Below are positions 61,708-64,000 of a stretch of DNA of 64,000 bases, piece by piece. Below the pieces are notes generated by a model. The model had not been told where the DNA came from. It saw only the letters and a list, made by a program, of their open reading frames with translations, and ran no database searches. Positions within the stretch are counted from its first letter, which is position 1, and the number at the start of each line of letters is the position of its first letter. Origin of the DNA: UBA5158 sp963692955 (GTDB lineage Bacteria > Pseudomonadota > Gammaproteobacteria > DSM-16500); NCBI GenBank assembly GCA_963692955.1, contig OY843587.1, forward strand, positions 2,542,001 to 2,606,000, given 5' to 3'. The translations under genes were made by a program, and so were the position numbers.

Positions 61708-64000
61708 ATGAAAAATTTTGTGTTTCGCTTTATCAGAAAATTATTGGTCGGTAGCTTGCTGACCTTGGTCGTCGTCGTAATCGGGGTGATGTATTATATC
61801 GAATTCGAATTACCGGACATCGACGCGCTCAATACCGTGCAGCTGCAAGTACCGCTGCAAATTTTCACGCACGACGGCAAACTCATCGCGGAATACGGGG
61901 AAAAACGCCGCATTCCCATCCCCTACTCGAAAATTCCAAAGCCCTTGATTAACGCGGTGCTCGCCACCGAAGATCAACGTTATTTCCAACATCCCGGCAT
62001 CGACATTCCCGGCTTGATGCGCGCCACCGTCAAATTGATCTTAACCGGCCGCAAAGAGCAAGGCGGCAGCACGATCACGATGCAAGTCGCGCGCAGTTTT
62101 TATCTAACACGGCATAAAACCTTTGGCCGTAAGCTACGTGAAATTTTATTAGCTCTAAAAATCGATCACCGCCTCAGTAAACAAAAAATTCTCGAACTCT
62201 ACCTCAACAAAATTTTCCTCGGTAACCGGGCCTACGGCGTCGCCGCGGCGGCGGAAATTTATTACGGCAAGACGCTAGACCAATTGAGCCTGGATCAATA
62301 TGCGATGTTAGCGGGTTTACCGAAAGCGCCGTCGGCTTTGAACCCGATCGCCAACCCAGAAGCCGCGCGCAAACGCCGCGACCATGTGTTAAACCGCATG
62401 TACGAATTGGGTTACATTAAGAAAAAAGATTTCGACGCGGCGCTCGCGGCACCGTTGGCCGCGAGTTATCATGATTTACAAACGCAAGTGAAAGCGTCTT
62501 ACGCCGCGGAATTAGTCCGTCAACAATTAGAAGAAATGTACGGCGACGCGATTTACACCGACGGCTTTAACGTTTACACCACGATCGACAGTACGTTGCA
62601 AGAAAACGCTAATCAGTCCGTGCATGACGCGTTGATCGCTTACGATCAGCGTCACGGATACCGCGGCCCGGAAAAAAATCTGGGCGAACCGGACATGATG
62701 GATATGCAAGCTTGGGAAAATAAACTGCACGCGATCCCGGCCAGCGGTGATTTAGAGCCCGCCGTCGTCACCGACATTCACGCTAATAATTCCATCACCG
62801 TGTTACGCGCGAACGGCGATCTCGTCACGATTCCTTGGGAAGGCATGAGTTGGGCGCGCAAACAAATTAACGCGGATTACTTAGGGCGCTTGCCTAAATC
62901 ACCGCGCGACATCCTAAAATTGGGCGACGTCATTCGCTTGATGAACGAGCATAAAAGCTGGCGGTTAACGCAAATTCCGAAAGCCGAAGCCGGTTTAGTC
63001 GCGCTCAATCCGCAAGACGGCGGCATTGTCGCGCTGGTCGGCGGTTTTGATTTCCAAAGCAGTAAGTTTAACCGCATCACTAACGCGCAGCGTCAACCGG
63101 GCTCTAGTTTTAAACCGTTTATTTATTCCGCCGCTTTGGATAAAGGCTTTACGCTCGCGACGGTCATCAACGACGCGCCGATCGTGATCGAAAATCCTGA
63201 CGACAATACGTTGTGGCGGCCGCAAAACGATACGCACCGTTTTTATGGCCCGACCCGTTTGCGGGATGCGTTAATTCACTCACGCAATTTAGTCTCCATC
63301 CGTTTGCTAGCGTTGATCGGCCCGCGCTACGCGGTGAATTATATTCAGCATTTTGGTTTTTCCGCGTCGCAATTACCGCCGGAATTATCGCTCGCGTTGG
63401 GCACGGCGAATGTCACGCCGTTAGATATGGTCGCAGGTTACGCGGTATTTTCCAACGGCGGTTTCAAAGTCGCGCCGTACGTGATCGATAGCATTCACAA
63501 TACGCAAGGCGATGTTACGTATCAAGCCAAGCCGTTGACCGCGTGCAGCACTTGCATTCTCAACGCCGCGAAAGTCATCGCGGAACCTGGCCACGCGCCG
63601 CGCGTCATCAGCGCGCAAAATGCCTTTCTCATTACTTCCGCGCTGCATGATGTTATTCAATTTGGCACCGCGACGTCCGCGCGTAGTATTAAGCGCGATG
63701 ATCTGGCCGGTAAAACGGGCACGACTAACAATCAAGTGGACGCGTGGTTTGTCGGTTACAACAGTGATATCGTCGCGTTGACGTGGGTGGGCTTCGATCA
63801 ACCGCAATCTCTACATGAATATGGCGCGCAAGCCGCGCTCCCGATGTGGATCCAGTTCATGCAAACCGCGTTGAAAGGCAAACCAGAACATAGTCTAGAC
63901 CAACCGACTGACATCATTAGCATACGCATCGATCCACTCACGGGCATGCGCGCGATGGGCAATAATCCAAACGCGATTTTTGAATATTTTATGCAACCTT
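61708..64000 (+). CDS. mrcA: Bifunctional penicillin-binding protein 1A (3' end outside window)
   Basis: 764 codons visible, frame open to the window end. N-terminal membrane helix (about 12-30). Glycosyltransferase domain: E88 in ATEDQRYFQHPGID and QGGSTITMQ (118-126). An OB-like insert (about 320-425) is present as in PBP1A. Transpeptidase: S466-SF-K469, S525-R-N527 and K669-TG. It polymerises and crosslinks peptidoglycan. Divergent from pilM, the conserved mrcA-pil arrangement. No clear Shine-Dalgarno. Confidence 0.97.
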   Translation, partial: MKNFVFRFIRKLLVGSLLTLVVVVIGVMYYIEFELPDIDALNTVQLQVPLQIFTHDGKLIAEYGEKRRIPIPYSKIPKPLINAVLATEDQRYFQHPGIDIPGLMRATVKLILTGRKEQGGSTITMQVARSFYLTRHKTFGRKLREILLALKIDHRLSKQKILELYLNKIFLGNRAYGVAAAAEIYYGKTLDQLSLDQYAMLAGLPKAPSALNPIANPEAARKRRDHVLNRMYELGYIKKKDFDAALAAPLAASYHDLQTQVKASYAAELVRQQLEEMYGDAIYTDGFNVYTTIDSTLQENANQSVHDALIAYDQRHGYRGPEKNLGEPDMMDMQAWENKLHAIPASGDLEPAVVTDIHANNSITVLRANGDLVTIPWEGMSWARKQINADYLGRLPKSPRDILKLGDVIRLMNEHKSWRLTQIPKAEAGLVALNPQDGGIVALVGGFDFQSSKFNRITNAQRQPGSSFKPFIYSAALDKGFTLATVINDAPIVIENPDDNTLWRPQNDTHRFYGPTRLRDALIHSRNLVSIRLLALIGPRYAVNYIQHFGFSASQLPPELSLALGTANVTPLDMVAGYAVFSNGGFKVAPYVIDSIHNTQGDVTYQAKPLTACSTCILNAAKVIAEPGHAPRVISAQNAFLITSALHDVIQFGTATSARSIKRDDLAGKTGTTNNQVDAWFVGYNSDIVALTWVGFDQPQSLHEYGAQAALPMWIQFMQTALKGKPEHSLDQPTDIISIRIDPLTGMRAMGNNPNAIFEYFMQP

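Overview
The window is a dense, typical gammaproteobacterial chromosome segment, with no phage, IS element, CRISPR array, tRNA or rRNA seen. Gene order (mrcA / pilM-pilN-pilQ / aroK-aroB; a complete ccm operon; a cox cluster) is gammaproteobacterial. A lysine-rich histone H1-like protein and two large orphan proteins that look like secreted effectors are reminiscent of Legionellales/Coxiella-type host-associated lineages. That placement is an inference, not proven here. Coding DNA is rich in GCG/CGC codons while intergenic DNA is strongly A+T-rich. Many adjacent genes overlap by ATGA or similar junctions.

Layout. 1-5.3 kb: end of an NTE-type patatin phospholipase, YceI, an intergenic stretch with a long inverted repeat and a probable structured RNA, a beta-lactamase-fold serine hydrolase, a PfkB/adenosine-kinase-like kinase, a methyltransferase and a cold-shock protein. 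5.4-15 kb: a Gly/Tyr/His-rich exported protein and a four-gene MdtABC/MuxABC-type RND efflux operon with its own outer-membrane factor. 15.3-19.8 kb: two small unknown proteins, glutamate dehydrogenase and a 632-aa HD-domain protein.

19.8-31 kb: respiratory block. On the minus strand lie coxB-coxA-ctaG-SURF1-(unknown)-ctaA-ctaB-SCO-TlpA-cytochrome c5. Divergent from it are a four-haem-motif cytochrome c, cox subunit III and a small membrane protein. 31-33.2 kb: a 750-aa orphan. 33.6-40.5 kb: ccmABCDEFGHI followed by greB. The respiratory and ccm blocks together encode an aa3-type oxidase, its haem A and copper assembly factors, its cytochrome donors and the machinery that attaches haem c to them.

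40.5-44 kb: an Mla/Mce lipid transporter (MlaE-F-D plus a PqiC-like lipoprotein). 44-51.5 kb: histone-like protein, DUF3750 protein, MurI, RlmJ, a glycine-zipper lipoprotein, Bcp, an archaeal/eukaryotic-type ProRS, class I aldolase and a Phd/RelE-type toxin-antitoxin pair with a shortened toxin. 51.6-54.7 kb: an exported protein with an Ig-like domain and seven Cys-paired repeats, next to an outer-membrane barrel. 54.6-57.6 kb: YheT hydrolase, HemE and a Thr/Ala-rich lipoprotein. 57.6-64 kb: AroB, AroK, a secretin, a PilN-PilP hybrid, a half-length PilM, and divergently PBP1A, cut by the window end.

The most unusual items are the compressed pilM / pilN-pilP fusion / pilQ operon, the seven-repeat surface protein pair, and the structured RNA at 1514-1661.
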